Source: Cytophagales bacterium
Lineage (GTDB): Bacteria; Bacteroidota; Bacteroidia; Cytophagales; Thermoflexibacteraceae
Length of the DNA: 64,000 nt
NCBI GenBank assembly: GCA_013299115.1
Contig: JAAFKA010000013.1
Span: 62,001 to 126,000, forward strand
Reading direction: 5' to 3'
This document shows positions 45,248-53,214 of the stretch, piece by piece. The first letter of the stretch is position 1; every line of letters starts with the position of its first letter. The notes beneath the pieces were generated by a model. That model searched no databases. It was not told the origin of the DNA and worked only from the letters and a program-made list of their open reading frames with translations. A program made the translations under genes and the position numbers.

Positions 45248-45475
45248 TTGTCTTGCGAGTTAAAGAATTTTATTGCAGCAAAAATAAGACTTCTAAGTAA
45301 AAAAGCTAATAAGTTTCATGAATTTTTTAATTGTGTGCTTACCAAAGCTATTTACCAACAAGACATAGTTGATACTAAAAGTTATATAGACTTTACTTGT
45401 CATTCTTTCACCAAAGCAAACCTTTGTCAAAGTACAAAGACTTTAACAAAGGTTTAACAAAACTTGCAAATCAAA

Positions 45476-45508
45476 AACTCCGCAAGGGCTTTAAGTCCTT
45501 GTGGAGTT
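45476..45508. terminator. Terminator downstream of pdhA
   Basis: AACTCCGCAAGG pairs with CCTTGTGGAGTT (one G-T position) around a 9-base loop, 18 bases past the pdhA stop on the minus strand and followed there by a T-run. Confidence 0.75.
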
Positions 45509-45525
45509 AAAAAACAAACTAAAAA

Positions 45526-46557
45526 CTAATCCATAATATACGGATAATCAGCCTGCATATACACATCTTTGAAAGCCTCCTCTGGTGCAGGATATGGCGA
45601 CTCCTCTGCAAACTTGACCGCAGCCTCCACTTCAAGCCTTATTTTTTCGTCTATTGCCTCAATTTCTGCTTCGGTTGCAAACTTATATTTCAGCAATTTG
45701 TCTTTCACTTGGTCTATGGGGTCTTTTTGTTTGTAAGACTCCAATTCGTCTTTTGTCCTGTATTTTTGCGGGTCAGACATAGAATGTCCTTTGTAACGAT
45801 AAGTTCTGAACTCCAACAAAGTAGGTCCTTCGCCTTTTCTTGCTCTTTCGGCAGCTTTCGATACAGCCAAATGCACAGCTTCCACGTCCATGCCGTCCAC
45901 AGGTTCAGAAGGCATATCGTAAGCCAAGCCCAACTTGTAAAGGTCTGTTACATTGGAAGTGCGGGCAACGGAAGTACCCATTGCATAGCCATTGTTTTCG
46001 ATGACAAAAATCACAGGCAATTTCCAATTCATTGCCATATTAAAAGCCTCGTGCAAAGCACCTTGACGCACTGCCCCGTCGCCCATAGCCGTAAAACAGA
46101 GGTTGGTCGTGCCTAAATATTTTTCGGCAAAAGCCAAACCAGCACCCAAAGGCACTTGTCCGCCCACGATGCCATGTCCGCCTACGAAGTTCACATTTTT
46201 GTCGAAGATGTGCATAGAGCCACCTTTTCCTTTCGAGCAGCCTGTTGCTTTGGCGTAGAGTTCTGCCATGACAGCTCCAGCCGAAGTACCCAACGCCAAG
46301 GGGTGAGCATGGTCACGATAGGCTGTTATCCATTTGTCGTCTTTGGTAAGTGCCGAAACTGCCCCTGCTGCACAAGCCTCCTGCCCTATGTAGAGGTGGC
46401 AAAAGCCTTTGATTTTTTGCATACCATACAACTGCCCCGCTTTTTCCTCAAATTTTCGCATGAGTTGCATTTTTTCATACCAAAAAAGGTAGGTTTCTTT
46501 CGAAAAGGCTGGTACATCTTTCTTGCCACTGCCTTTGGTTGCTTTATCTGAAGCCAT
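45526..46557 (-). CDS. pdhA: Pyruvate dehydrogenase E1 component, alpha subunit
   Basis: A 343-residue subunit of the E1 heterotetramer that decarboxylates pyruvate with thiamine diphosphate. Visible are KMQLMRKFEEKAGQLYGM, GFCHLYIGQEACAAGAVSAL, AYRDHAHPLALG, the ThDP/Mg motif GDGAVRQGALHEAFNMAMNW...ENN, and the phosphorylation-loop homologue YRYKGHSMSDPQKYRTKDEL. A 15-residue Lys/Ser-rich N-tail precedes the fold. The beta subunit and E2/E3 genes are not adjacent. Pyruvate specificity rather than branched-chain keto acids is supported by overall similarity to Bacteroidota PdhA; I rate it as likely. Confidence 0.93.
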   Translation of the reverse strand: MASDKATKGSGKKDVPAFSKETYLFWYEKMQLMRKFEEKAGQLYGMQKIKGFCHLYIGQEACAAGAVSALTKDDKWITAYRDHAHPLALGTSAGAVMAELYAKATGCSKGKGGSMHIFDKNVNFVGGHGIVGGQVPLGAGLAFAEKYLGTTNLCFTAMGDGAVRQGALHEAFNMAMNWKLPVIFVIENNGYAMGTSVARTSNVTDLYKLGLAYDMPSEPVDGMDVEAVHLAVSKAAERARKGEGPTLLEFRTYRYKGHSMSDPQKYRTKDELESYKQKDPIDQVKDKLLKYKFATEAEIEAIDEKIRLEVEAAVKFAEESPYPAPEEAFKDVYMQADYPYIMD

Positions 46558-46640
46558 TTTTATAATTATGAATTTTTAATTATGAATGTTGAATTTTTAG
46601 TTTTGAATAATGTAATATACAAGCGTATGAAGCACAGTTT

Positions 46641-47543
46641 TTACTCTTTTTGATTTCGTAGATTTCTTATTTGCTCAACTGTCAAGTCTGTCATTTGAGC
46701 AATAAAATCATCAGTAGAGCCTGCTAAAATCATTTTTTTCGCAATTTCAACAGACCTTTTATAATTTTCGTTTTGCCTTATTTTTTCCTCTGCTTCTCTT
46801 AACCTTTCCTCTGCTTCTGCTTGCAACGAAAGTACTTCACTTGCTTTAAGATGCAAATAGTCTAAATAACGATTGTAACCGTATTGTTGCTCTTTGTCCA
46901 AACGCATGATATCCAAGACTTCTTTTGCTTCTGCCAAACCTTTTGCCTTGAAACTATCTTTGACTTCACTATTTTTTAAGAAATAAATCCATTCATCTAA
47001 GGTATCTTTTGCAATATTGTTAAACTGATTAACTTTAATGATATAGTATTCAGGAAAAATATCAGCAACTTCTTTTTTGGTAAATGTTTCTTTTTGTTGG
47101 ATTGAAAGTTGCAAAATATCTTTTTCGTGCAAACCTTCAAAATTCGTTTTACCTTTATACACATAGTCTTTACCTTGTCCTAAATCAAAATAAACGACAT
47201 TGATAGAAATTACTTTTTTGATTTGCGAATATGCCTGCCCCAAACCCAAATGCTCTGCTAAGGCTTTGGAAGAACCATAAGCCATTCTATGAAAGTAGTC
47301 AATTTCATAAGTATTTTGAATTTCTACAATAACTAACTCATTTTTAGAGTTTTGCGTTAAAATATCCACTCGATTGTACTTGTCATCATCAGTTTCTTGA
47401 TTGCCTTCACTTTCTAATATGCTGTCTATTTTAATGGTATCAAATAGCAATTCAGATAAAAAACCTTCTAATACAGCAAAATTTGCTTTATTACGAAGTA
47501 GTTTTTTGACTGCCCAATCAAAACGAATTAGTTTTTTGCTCAT
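46641..47543 (-). CDS. Rpn family recombination-promoting nuclease, second copy
   Basis: A 300-residue paralogue of the protein at 23573-24415. It begins with KLIRFDWAVKKLLRNKANFA, typical of the longer Bacteroidota subfamily, and the nuclease core is YNRVDILTQNSKNELVIVEI followed by QNTYEIDYFHRM (D..ExQ). The middle has VNQFNNIAKDTLDEWIYFLK, then a charged coiled coil (EAEERLREAEEKIRQNEN), and the C-terminal AKKMILAGSTDDFIAQMTDL with VEQIRNLRNQ. The two copies differ strongly outside these motifs, so they are old paralogues or separate acquisitions. It lies alone between pdhA and a VOC gene. Confidence 0.88.
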   Translation of the reverse strand: MSKKLIRFDWAVKKLLRNKANFAVLEGFLSELLFDTIKIDSILESEGNQETDDDKYNRVDILTQNSKNELVIVEIQNTYEIDYFHRMAYGSSKALAEHLGLGQAYSQIKKVISINVVYFDLGQGKDYVYKGKTNFEGLHEKDILQLSIQQKETFTKKEVADIFPEYYIIKVNQFNNIAKDTLDEWIYFLKNSEVKDSFKAKGLAEAKEVLDIMRLDKEQQYGYNRYLDYLHLKASEVLSLQAEAEERLREAEEKIRQNENYKRSVEIAKKMILAGSTDDFIAQMTDLTVEQIRNLRNQKE

Positions 47544-47639
47544 AATAATATTTACTTAATGTATATACTAACACAAAAGTAAGAGGAAATAATGAATATT
47601 TTTAGAGTTTTATTATAAGATTTCCAATCAAAATTGGGT

Positions 47640-48038
47640 CTAAGGTTCTTGTATTTTTGGCTCTATCAAATCCCAAAGATTGCCGTATAAATCTTCAAAA
47701 ACTAACACTTTTCCATAAGGTTCTATGCTGGGTTCTCTGACAATCTTAATTTGGTGGTTTAACAAATTTTGATAATCTCGTTGCAAATTATCTGTATGCA
47801 AAAACAAAAATACTCTGCCTCCTGTTTGGTTTCCTATCCTACTTTTTTGTTCTTCATTACTTGCCTTTGCCAACAGTAAAGCACAAGCTGACCCTTGCGG
47901 ACATACTTTTACCCATCTTTTGGTGGCAGACAACACCGTATCTTCCAAAAGCACAAAGTTGAGTTTTTGGGTGTAAAACGCAAGGGCTTCATCATAATCT
48001 GCTACCACTAAGGTAAGGGCTGCTATTTTCTGTTGCAT
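47640..48038 (-). CDS. VOC (glyoxalase/bleomycin-resistance fold) protein
   Basis: A 132-residue protein with the paired beta-alpha-beta-beta-beta VOC pattern: IAALTLVVADYDEALAFYTQ, LNFVLLEDTVL, KRWVKVCPQGSACALLL, GRVFLFLHTDNLQRDYQNLL, and GKVLVFEDLYGNLWDLIEP. Metal ligands are not obvious at the usual first position. The last strand with D-xx-GN-xW-D-LIEP is that of many uncharacterised family members. It may act in detoxification, but substrate and even activity are unknown. A long palindrome cluster lies upstream (48066-48303). Confidence 0.88.
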   Translation of the reverse strand: MQQKIAALTLVVADYDEALAFYTQKLNFVLLEDTVLSATKRWVKVCPQGSACALLLAKASNEEQKSRIGNQTGGRVFLFLHTDNLQRDYQNLLNHQIKIVREPSIEPYGKVLVFEDLYGNLWDLIEPKIQEP

Positions 48039-48065
48039 TGGGCAAAAAACTTTATATAAATGTAG

Positions 48066-48303
48066 TGTGGACTTTAGTCCAATGCTATTAAGCTAAGAAT
48101 AACTCACAACCTCGAAGAGGTTGAACAACAATAGCCCTACGTGCAACGTAGGGAAGTATTTGCAAATGTGCATCCAACCCCGAAGGGGTTGAACATTCGT
48201 GTAGCAATATGTCATTGTTCAACCCCTTCGGGGTTGTGGAGTGACTTTGCACCTTTTTCCCTACGTTGCACGTAGGGCTATTAATGTTCAACCTCTTCGA
48301 GGT
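48066..48303. repeat. Palindrome cluster, including inverted copy 2 of the 9309-9391 block
   Basis: In order: a hybrid half-palindrome (GTGTGGACTTTAGTCCAATG, from 48066), an AACCTC-GAA-GAGGTT hairpin near 48109, CCCTACGTGCAACGTAGGG (48135-48153), CAACCCCGAAGGGGTTG (about 48175), CAACCCCTTCGGGGTTG (about 48219), CCCTACGTTGCACGTAGGG (48259-48277) and AACCTCTTCGAGGTT (48289-48303). The 83 bases at 48071-48153 match the reverse complement of 9309-9391. It fills most of the 343-base gene-free stretch 48039-48381. Confidence 0.9.
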
Positions 48304-48310
48304 TGTAAAG

Positions 48311-48374
48311 AAACTATCTAAGGTTTAGGAAAAAAGCAAGTTTATGGCTACTAAAAAGAATAAAAAATTTTTAA
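48311..48374 (+). repeat. Direct repeat, left copy, bounding a 2-kb segment
   Basis: The 35 bases 48311-48345 are identical to 50295-50329, and similarity continues for about 30 AT-rich bases beyond. The two copies are in the same orientation 1984 bases apart. Confidence 0.9.
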
Positions 48375-48381
48375 TAAATTC

Positions 48382-49068
48382 TCAAAGAACTATATTTTCT
48401 AATTCTTGAGATTTTACTAAATTTTTTCTGTAACTCCAAATTGTAAACGTAATAATTGGTTGCCCAATAGCAATGGGTATGATTAATAGCAAAACTTGGG
48501 GCAAAAATGGGAATAATTTTGAGTTATTTACCAAAAAAGCTGTTATAGCTGCAATAAACCCATGCGACATTCTAAAAATATGAATAAAAAGCCAATACAA
48601 TTTATTTTCGGGCTTTTTAATGTAATTAAACAAATCGACACCGCAACAATAAAGTCCGATAGTTGAAAACGAAAACAAAACAATGGAATAGAAAATATCT
48701 TTGCCCAAATTTATGATACCTAACAAAATGAATACAAAAGAAGTCAAGACCATACCAATCGTTAAAGCCCAATCTACGATTTGCGGTTTTTGCCCTTTGT
48801 GTAGATTTTTGATAAATAAAATTCTATAGCCCGAAGCTGCTTGATAAAAACTTATAATGGCTATGGGTATAAAAATTTGATAATCAGGTCTAAAAATTCC
48901 TGCATTCAGTCCAAGAGCTGTGGTAACAGTCATTGACCAAAAAAACACTTTGCCTGCTATTCTGTGGTAAAGCTGACCTTTTTTTGTTGTGATTGCAATA
49001 AAGCCACTCAACAAGGTCAAACTTCCTGCTAAAATGTGTATAGGCTTTAAAATGTCTAAAATGTTCAT
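48382..49068 (-). CDS. DUF2306-like multi-pass membrane protein
   Basis: A 228-residue inner-membrane protein with about seven hydrophobic segments. The opening PIHILAGSLTLLSGFIAITT plus KKGQLYHRIAGKVFFW resembles DUF2306 proteins (helix, then K-G-x-x-H-R-x-x-G). Further helices are VVDWALTIGM-like, FILLGIINLG and FPFLPQVLLLIIPIAIGQP, and the His of HIFRMSHGFIAA may bind a cofactor. Function is not known for the family. The gene lies downstream of the Fic gene, between the two direct repeats, and has a pair of TGTATAA palindromes just before its start that could control it. Confidence 0.75.
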   Translation of the reverse strand: MNILDILKPIHILAGSLTLLSGFIAITTKKGQLYHRIAGKVFFWSMTVTTALGLNAGIFRPDYQIFIPIAIISFYQAASGYRILFIKNLHKGQKPQIVDWALTIGMVLTSFVFILLGIINLGKDIFYSIVLFSFSTIGLYCCGVDLFNYIKKPENKLYWLFIHIFRMSHGFIAAITAFLVNNSKLFPFLPQVLLLIIPIAIGQPIITFTIWSYRKNLVKSQELENIVL

Positions 49069-49110
49069 TTCTTGTGTTTTTTAGGTTTTACAGGCTTGTG
49101 GAAGTACCTC

Positions 49111-49180
49111 ATGTATAAGAATTTCGTTTTTTTATACATGAACTAAGCAATATGTATAAGAATTGCATTTTTTTATACAC
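49111..49180. promoter_or_regulatory. Two tandem TGTATAA-N15-TTATACA operator-like palindromes
   Basis: Copies at 49111-49139 and 49152-49180 share ATGTATAAGAATT and TTTTTTTATACA and are 41 bases apart, about four helical turns. They lie in the 113-base gap between the Fic stop (49182) and the start of the membrane protein (49068), so they are placed to control the latter. The second one abuts the Fic stop codon. Confidence 0.65.
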
Positions 49181-49181
49181 A

Positions 49182-50249
49182 TCATACTTTATTTGCAAAT
49201 AAATCGAACAAAGGTTGGTTGATATAATAATTGGTTTTCCCTATTTGGTGTTTTACCAAAAATCCACCAGTTACCAATGCGTTGAGGTATTTGGCTGCTG
49301 TAATTCTGTTTACTTGTAAATCATTTTCTACAAATTCTATTTTGGTATAAGGGTGTTTAAAAAGGTTGTTGAGCAAATCCTGACTGTAAAAGCTATATTT
49401 TTCCCTAATTTGGTGTTTGTATTGTTGCATCAATTCCTTCATTTTTTGTATCAAGACAATAGTTTCTTTTGCCACTTGTTCCACGCCGTCGAGCATAAAA
49501 ATAATCCAATTTTCCCATTCATTATTATCTCTTACGGCTTGCAATTTTTGGTAATAAGCCTGTTTATTTCTAATTACATAACGACTCAAATATAAAATAG
49601 GCAAATCTAACAAGCCTTGCAAAATAAGGTACAACACATTAATAATGCGTCCTGTACGTCCATTGCCATCATAAAAAGGGTGAATACTCTCAAACTGAAA
49701 GTGAATAATTGCCATTTTTACCAACGGGTCGGTGTCTGCCATTGCATTGTCGTTGATATAATTTACCAAATTACTCATCAAGTTGGCTATGGTGTCATAG
49801 TCTTGTGGCGGTGTATAAATTATTTCTCCTGTACTTGCATTTTTAAGTGTAGTGCCTGCTTGCCTTCTGAATCCTGCTTTGTTTTGCTCCAAAAGTTCTT
49901 GCATATAAATAATGTGATTGGTCGTCAGCAAACCTGTATTCTGAACAATCTCAAAACCATTTTTTAGGGCTGTTGCATAGTTTTGCACTTCTTTGGAGGC
50001 TACCGAAGTTACCATAGTAGAAAAAATACTTGCTTTAAACAGTTCATCATGCGTTGTGATGATATTTTCTACAGCCGAACTATCTTTTGCCTCTTGCAAG
50101 AGCAAGGTATTAATAAGAATAGCCTCGTTAGGAATAGTTTTGGCTATGCTGTTCAACGCTGCCAATTCTCTACTTGCCCTTGTTGTTTTTTTCAAAACAT
50201 TTTTGGTTTCTATCTCAAAAGGCAAGGGTAGAGTTAAAATGGAATACAT
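49182..50249 (-). CDS. Fic family protein (AMP transferase-type) with C-terminal winged helix
   Basis: A 355-residue protein that probably attaches AMP or a related nucleotide to a target protein. The Fic motif is complete: HPFYDGNGRTGR from H190. An N-terminal autoinhibitory helix motif SSAVEN (S57 to N62, of the S-x3-E-N type) precedes it, making this a class II Fic protein held inactive by its own helix. The C-terminal 80 residues look like a winged helix (FVENDLQVNRITAAKYLNAL, GKTNYYINQPLFDLF), common in free-standing Fic proteins. It and the membrane-protein gene are bounded by direct repeats, suggesting a mobile cassette. Target unknown. Confidence 0.93.
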   Translation of the reverse strand: MYSILTLPLPFEIETKNVLKKTTRASRELAALNSIAKTIPNEAILINTLLLQEAKDSSAVENIITTHDELFKASIFSTMVTSVASKEVQNYATALKNGFEIVQNTGLLTTNHIIYMQELLEQNKAGFRRQAGTTLKNASTGEIIYTPPQDYDTIANLMSNLVNYINDNAMADTDPLVKMAIIHFQFESIHPFYDGNGRTGRIINVLYLILQGLLDLPILYLSRYVIRNKQAYYQKLQAVRDNNEWENWIIFMLDGVEQVAKETIVLIQKMKELMQQYKHQIREKYSFYSQDLLNNLFKHPYTKIEFVENDLQVNRITAAKYLNALVTGGFLVKHQIGKTNYYINQPLFDLFANKV

Positions 50250-50294
50250 TGTTTTGAATTTGCTAAATAAAACTACTCAATAAACTAATTACTA

Positions 50295-50358
50295 AAACTA
50301 TCTAAGGTTTAGGAAAAAAGCAAGTTTATTGGCACTAAAAAAATAAAAAGTTTTTAAT
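50295..50358 (+). repeat. Direct repeat, right copy
   Basis: 35 identical bases (50295-50329) with 48311-48345 and AT-rich similarity after them. It sits just upstream of the aldo/keto reductase, 50 bases before that start codon. Confidence 0.9.
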
Positions 50359-50411
50359 TTTATTGTTTTCATAAAATTCTTACCTTGTGTTTCTAAAAAC
50401 TAAGAACAACC

Positions 50412-51434
50412 ATGCAATACAAACTTTTTGGCAAAACAGGGCTTCGCGTATCTGAATTGTGCTTGGGTGCCATGACCTTCGGCGAAGAATGGGGGACAGG
50501 AGCAAACAAACAAGAAAGCAAAAATATTTTTGATGCTTTTGTAAAGGCTGGGGGCAATTTTATAGACACTGCCAACCGTTATACAGAAGGGACAAGTGAA
50601 AAATTTTTGGCAGAATTTATCGGCTTAGAAAGAGATAGATTTGTGCTTGCCTCCAAATATTCTTTGTATGACCGCAGAGATGACATTAATGCAGCAGGCA
50701 ACCACCGCAAAAATTTGATAAGGTCTTTGGAAGGCAGTCTTAAAAGATTGAATACCAATTATTTAGACATTCTCTGGGTTCATGCTTGGGATTTTACCAC
50801 TTCTCCCGAAGAAGTCATGCGAGGTTTAGACGATATGGTGAGGCAGGGCAAAGTCTTGTATGTAGGCGTATCCGACACGCCTGCATGGGTCATAGCACAG
50901 GCAAACACCTTAGCCGACTTGCGTGGGTGGACTTCTTTTGCAGGTTTGCAGATAGAATACAGCCTGATACAACGGACAGCCGAAAGAGATTTGATACCCA
51001 TGGCAAAACATTTTGGCATGGCTATTACGCCTTGGGCTCCGTTGGGGGCAGGTATGCTCACAGGCAAGCACAACGAAAAAGCTGCCGAAGGTGCAAGATT
51101 GACCGAAAAAAGTGTGAAAATGAACGAAAGAAACCGCAATATAGCCAAAAAAGTGAGTGAAATTGCCCAAAAACTCAAAGCAAGCCCTGCCCAAATTGCT
51201 TTGAATTGGCTACGTCAACAGCACCAGCAAATTATTCCCATTGTAGGTTCTCGCAAAGTGCCACAAATTCAAGATTCGTTGGGTTGCATCAATTTCCAAA
51301 TTCCTGCCGAATTTATGAAAGAACTAACCGAAGTGAGTGCCATAGAGTTGGGTTTCCCACACGACTTTTTGGCTTCGCCCGGCGTACAAGATGTGATGTT
51401 TGCAGACTTTAAAGATACGTTGCAAAAAAGATGA
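50412..51434 (+). CDS. Aldo/keto reductase
   Basis: A 340-residue NADPH-dependent oxidoreductase of the (beta/alpha)8 AKR fold, related to the YajO/YakC-like group. Motifs are FGKTGLRVSELCLGAMTFGE at the start, FIDTANRYTEGTSEKFL (catalytic Asp and Tyr), LASKYSLY (catalytic Lys), LDILWVHAWDF (active-site His), and the cofactor region IPIVGSRKVPQIQDSLG near 290. It reduces aldehydes or ketones; substrate unknown. It overlaps the following SDR gene by four bases (ATGA), so translation is coupled, and the threonine dehydrogenase follows 33 bases later. Confidence 0.93.
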   Translation: MQYKLFGKTGLRVSELCLGAMTFGEEWGTGANKQESKNIFDAFVKAGGNFIDTANRYTEGTSEKFLAEFIGLERDRFVLASKYSLYDRRDDINAAGNHRKNLIRSLEGSLKRLNTNYLDILWVHAWDFTTSPEEVMRGLDDMVRQGKVLYVGVSDTPAWVIAQANTLADLRGWTSFAGLQIEYSLIQRTAERDLIPMAKHFGMAITPWAPLGAGMLTGKHNEKAAEGARLTEKSVKMNERNRNIAKKVSEIAQKLKASPAQIALNWLRQQHQQIIPIVGSRKVPQIQDSLGCINFQIPAEFMKELTEVSAIELGFPHDFLASPGVQDVMFADFKDTLQKR

Positions 51435-52147
51435 ACATTATTATCACAGGAGCAAGCAGTGGCATAGGTTACGCCACTGCCTTGCAACTCAGCGAAAACC
51501 CCGCAAACTACGTATTGGCTATTTCTCGCAGCGAAGACAAACTACAAGAACTCAAAAAACAGTCAGATTCTTTGTATCGTCATGACAATTTATTGCCACT
51601 TGCCTTAGACATAGAGGGCAACATCACAGGCAATGATTTTGGGCTGTTGCAAAAACAAATAGACAAATTAGGGGAAATTCACGTACTCATCAACAATGCA
51701 GGGGCTTTGCTCAACAAACCTTTTTTGGAACTAACAGACGAAGATTGGTTGCAAATGTACCAAACCAACGTCTTGGGTGCTGTTCACCTTATCAAAAAAG
51801 TGTTGCCTTTTATGGGCAAAACCCAACGAGGGCATATTGTCAATATTGGCAGCATGGGAGGATATCAGGGCAGTAGCAAATTCAGAGGATTGGCGGCGTA
51901 CAGTGCCAGCAAAGCAGCTTTGGCTAACCTGACGGAGTGCCTTGCCGAAGAATTAGCTGAACAAAATATAGCTGTAAACTGTTTGGCGTTGGGTGCAGTG
52001 CAAACCGAAATGTTGCACAAGGCTTTCCCCACCTACCAAGCCCCCGTAAGCAGCCAAGAAATGGCACAATACATTGCTTTTTTTGCCACACATGGGCAGT
52101 TGTTCCAAAACGGCAAAATTGTACCTTTGTCATTGAGTACACCTTAA
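51431..52147 (+). CDS. Short-chain dehydrogenase/reductase
   Basis: A 238-residue Rossmann-fold SDR. Visible are the coenzyme loop GASSGIGYA (residues 7-15), the NNAG motif (INNAGALLNKPF), the catalytic Ser region in IVNIGSMGGYQGSS, and YSASKAALAN with the Tyr-x3-Lys pair. An Arg in the second strand (AISRSEDKL) suggests NADP use. Substrate unknown. It is tied to the aldo/keto reductase by the ATGA overlap and precedes the threonine dehydrogenase, forming a three-gene oxidoreductase operon. Confidence 0.93.
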   Translation: MNIIITGASSGIGYATALQLSENPANYVLAISRSEDKLQELKKQSDSLYRHDNLLPLALDIEGNITGNDFGLLQKQIDKLGEIHVLINNAGALLNKPFLELTDEDWLQMYQTNVLGAVHLIKKVLPFMGKTQRGHIVNIGSMGGYQGSSKFRGLAAYSASKAALANLTECLAEELAEQNIAVNCLALGAVQTEMLHKAFPTYQAPVSSQEMAQYIAFFATHGQLFQNGKIVPLSLSTP

Positions 52148-52180
52148 ATGTAGAAAAGTATATAACCAATAACCAACACC

Positions 52181-53155
52181 ATGCACAACGATAGAATCTT
52201 AATCACAGGGGCTTGTGGGCAACTCGGCTCTGAATTGACCCTTGCCTTGCGAAATTTGTATGGCGAGGCAAATGTAGTAGCCACCGACCTTACGCCCCCC
52301 AAAGGCGGCGAAATAGCGGAAGGAATTTTTGAAAAATTAGACATTTTAGATGGCGAACAAATGGCTACGCTGGTGCGAAAATACAAAATCACACAGATTT
52401 ACCATTTGGCAGCTATCTTGTCGGCAGCAGGCGAAAAAAATCCAAAAATGGCATGGAAAGTCAATATGGACGGCACTTTCAATGTTTTTGACGTGGCAGT
52501 AGAGCAAAAAGTAGAAAAAGTCTATTTTCCAAGTTCTATTGCAGTTTTTGGACCTAATACACCACCCAACTATACGCCCCAATACACCATTATGAACCCT
52601 CGTACTGTGTATGGAATTAGCAAATTGGCGGGAGAAAGATGGTGCAAATATTATTTTGACAACTACCAACTCGATGTACGCAGCTTGCGTTACCCTGGAC
52701 TGATAAGCTACAAAACGCCGCCCGGTGGTGGCACTACAGACTATGCAGTAGATATTTTTTACAAAGCCGTAGCCAAACAGCCTTATCAATGTTTTTTGAA
52801 GGCTGACACGTATCTGCCCATGATGTATATGCCCGATGCCATCAAAGCTACCTTAGATTTGATGCACGCAGATTTTGACAAAATAAAATTGCGTGGGGGC
52901 TATAATTTGGCTGCTATGAGTTTTTGCCCTTCGGAGTTAGCAACCGAAATACGCCATTATGAGCCTGATTTTCAGGTGAGTTACGTACCTGATTTTCGCC
53001 AAAAAATTGCCGACTCCTGGCCTCAAAGCATAGACGACAGCAAAGCAAGAGCAGATTGGCAATGGAAACCTGACTATACAATTTCTATGATGACTCAAGA
53101 TATGTTGCATAATCTAAAATTGTTGCAAAATCAGCAAGAAGAGGTATTGGTGTAG
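52181..53155 (+). CDS. L-threonine 3-dehydrogenase, SDR (epimerase-like) type
   Basis: A 324-residue enzyme that oxidises L-threonine to 2-amino-3-ketobutyrate. It has an NAD Rossmann start ITGACGQLGSELT, the catalytic YGISK, and segments that match the Flavobacterium-type threonine dehydrogenase closely: RYPGLISYKTPPGGGTTDYA, LPMMYMPDAIKATLDLM, YNLAAMSFCPSELA and YVPDFRQKIADSWPQSIDDS. The extended-SDR type is typical of Bacteroidota. No 2-amino-3-ketobutyrate ligase (kbl) is adjacent. A terminator lies at 53167-53200. Confidence 0.92.
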   Translation: MHNDRILITGACGQLGSELTLALRNLYGEANVVATDLTPPKGGEIAEGIFEKLDILDGEQMATLVRKYKITQIYHLAAILSAAGEKNPKMAWKVNMDGTFNVFDVAVEQKVEKVYFPSSIAVFGPNTPPNYTPQYTIMNPRTVYGISKLAGERWCKYYFDNYQLDVRSLRYPGLISYKTPPGGGTTDYAVDIFYKAVAKQPYQCFLKADTYLPMMYMPDAIKATLDLMHADFDKIKLRGGYNLAAMSFCPSELATEIRHYEPDFQVSYVPDFRQKIADSWPQSIDDSKARADWQWKPDYTISMMTQDMLHNLKLLQNQQEEVLV

Positions 53156-53166
53156 GTAATTTCTCT

Positions 53167-53200
53167 TATACTTACCAAGCTTATAAACTTGGTAAGTATA
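53167..53200. terminator. Terminator between convergent threonine dehydrogenase and SCO genes
   Basis: 13-bp arms TATACTTACCAAG (53167-53179) and its complement (53188-53200), 8-base loop. Confidence 0.82.
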
Positions 53201-53214
53201 AAAATTCATAACAG

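Noticed and set aside
45248-45525. A small gene between sucC and pdhA
   Set aside because: The only frame has no recognisable content and the stretch is occupied by a terminator and leader sequence.
48088-48291. ORF of 67 residues in the palindrome cluster
   Set aside because: It is made of the hairpin repeats themselves, including several inverted copies, so it is not a gene.
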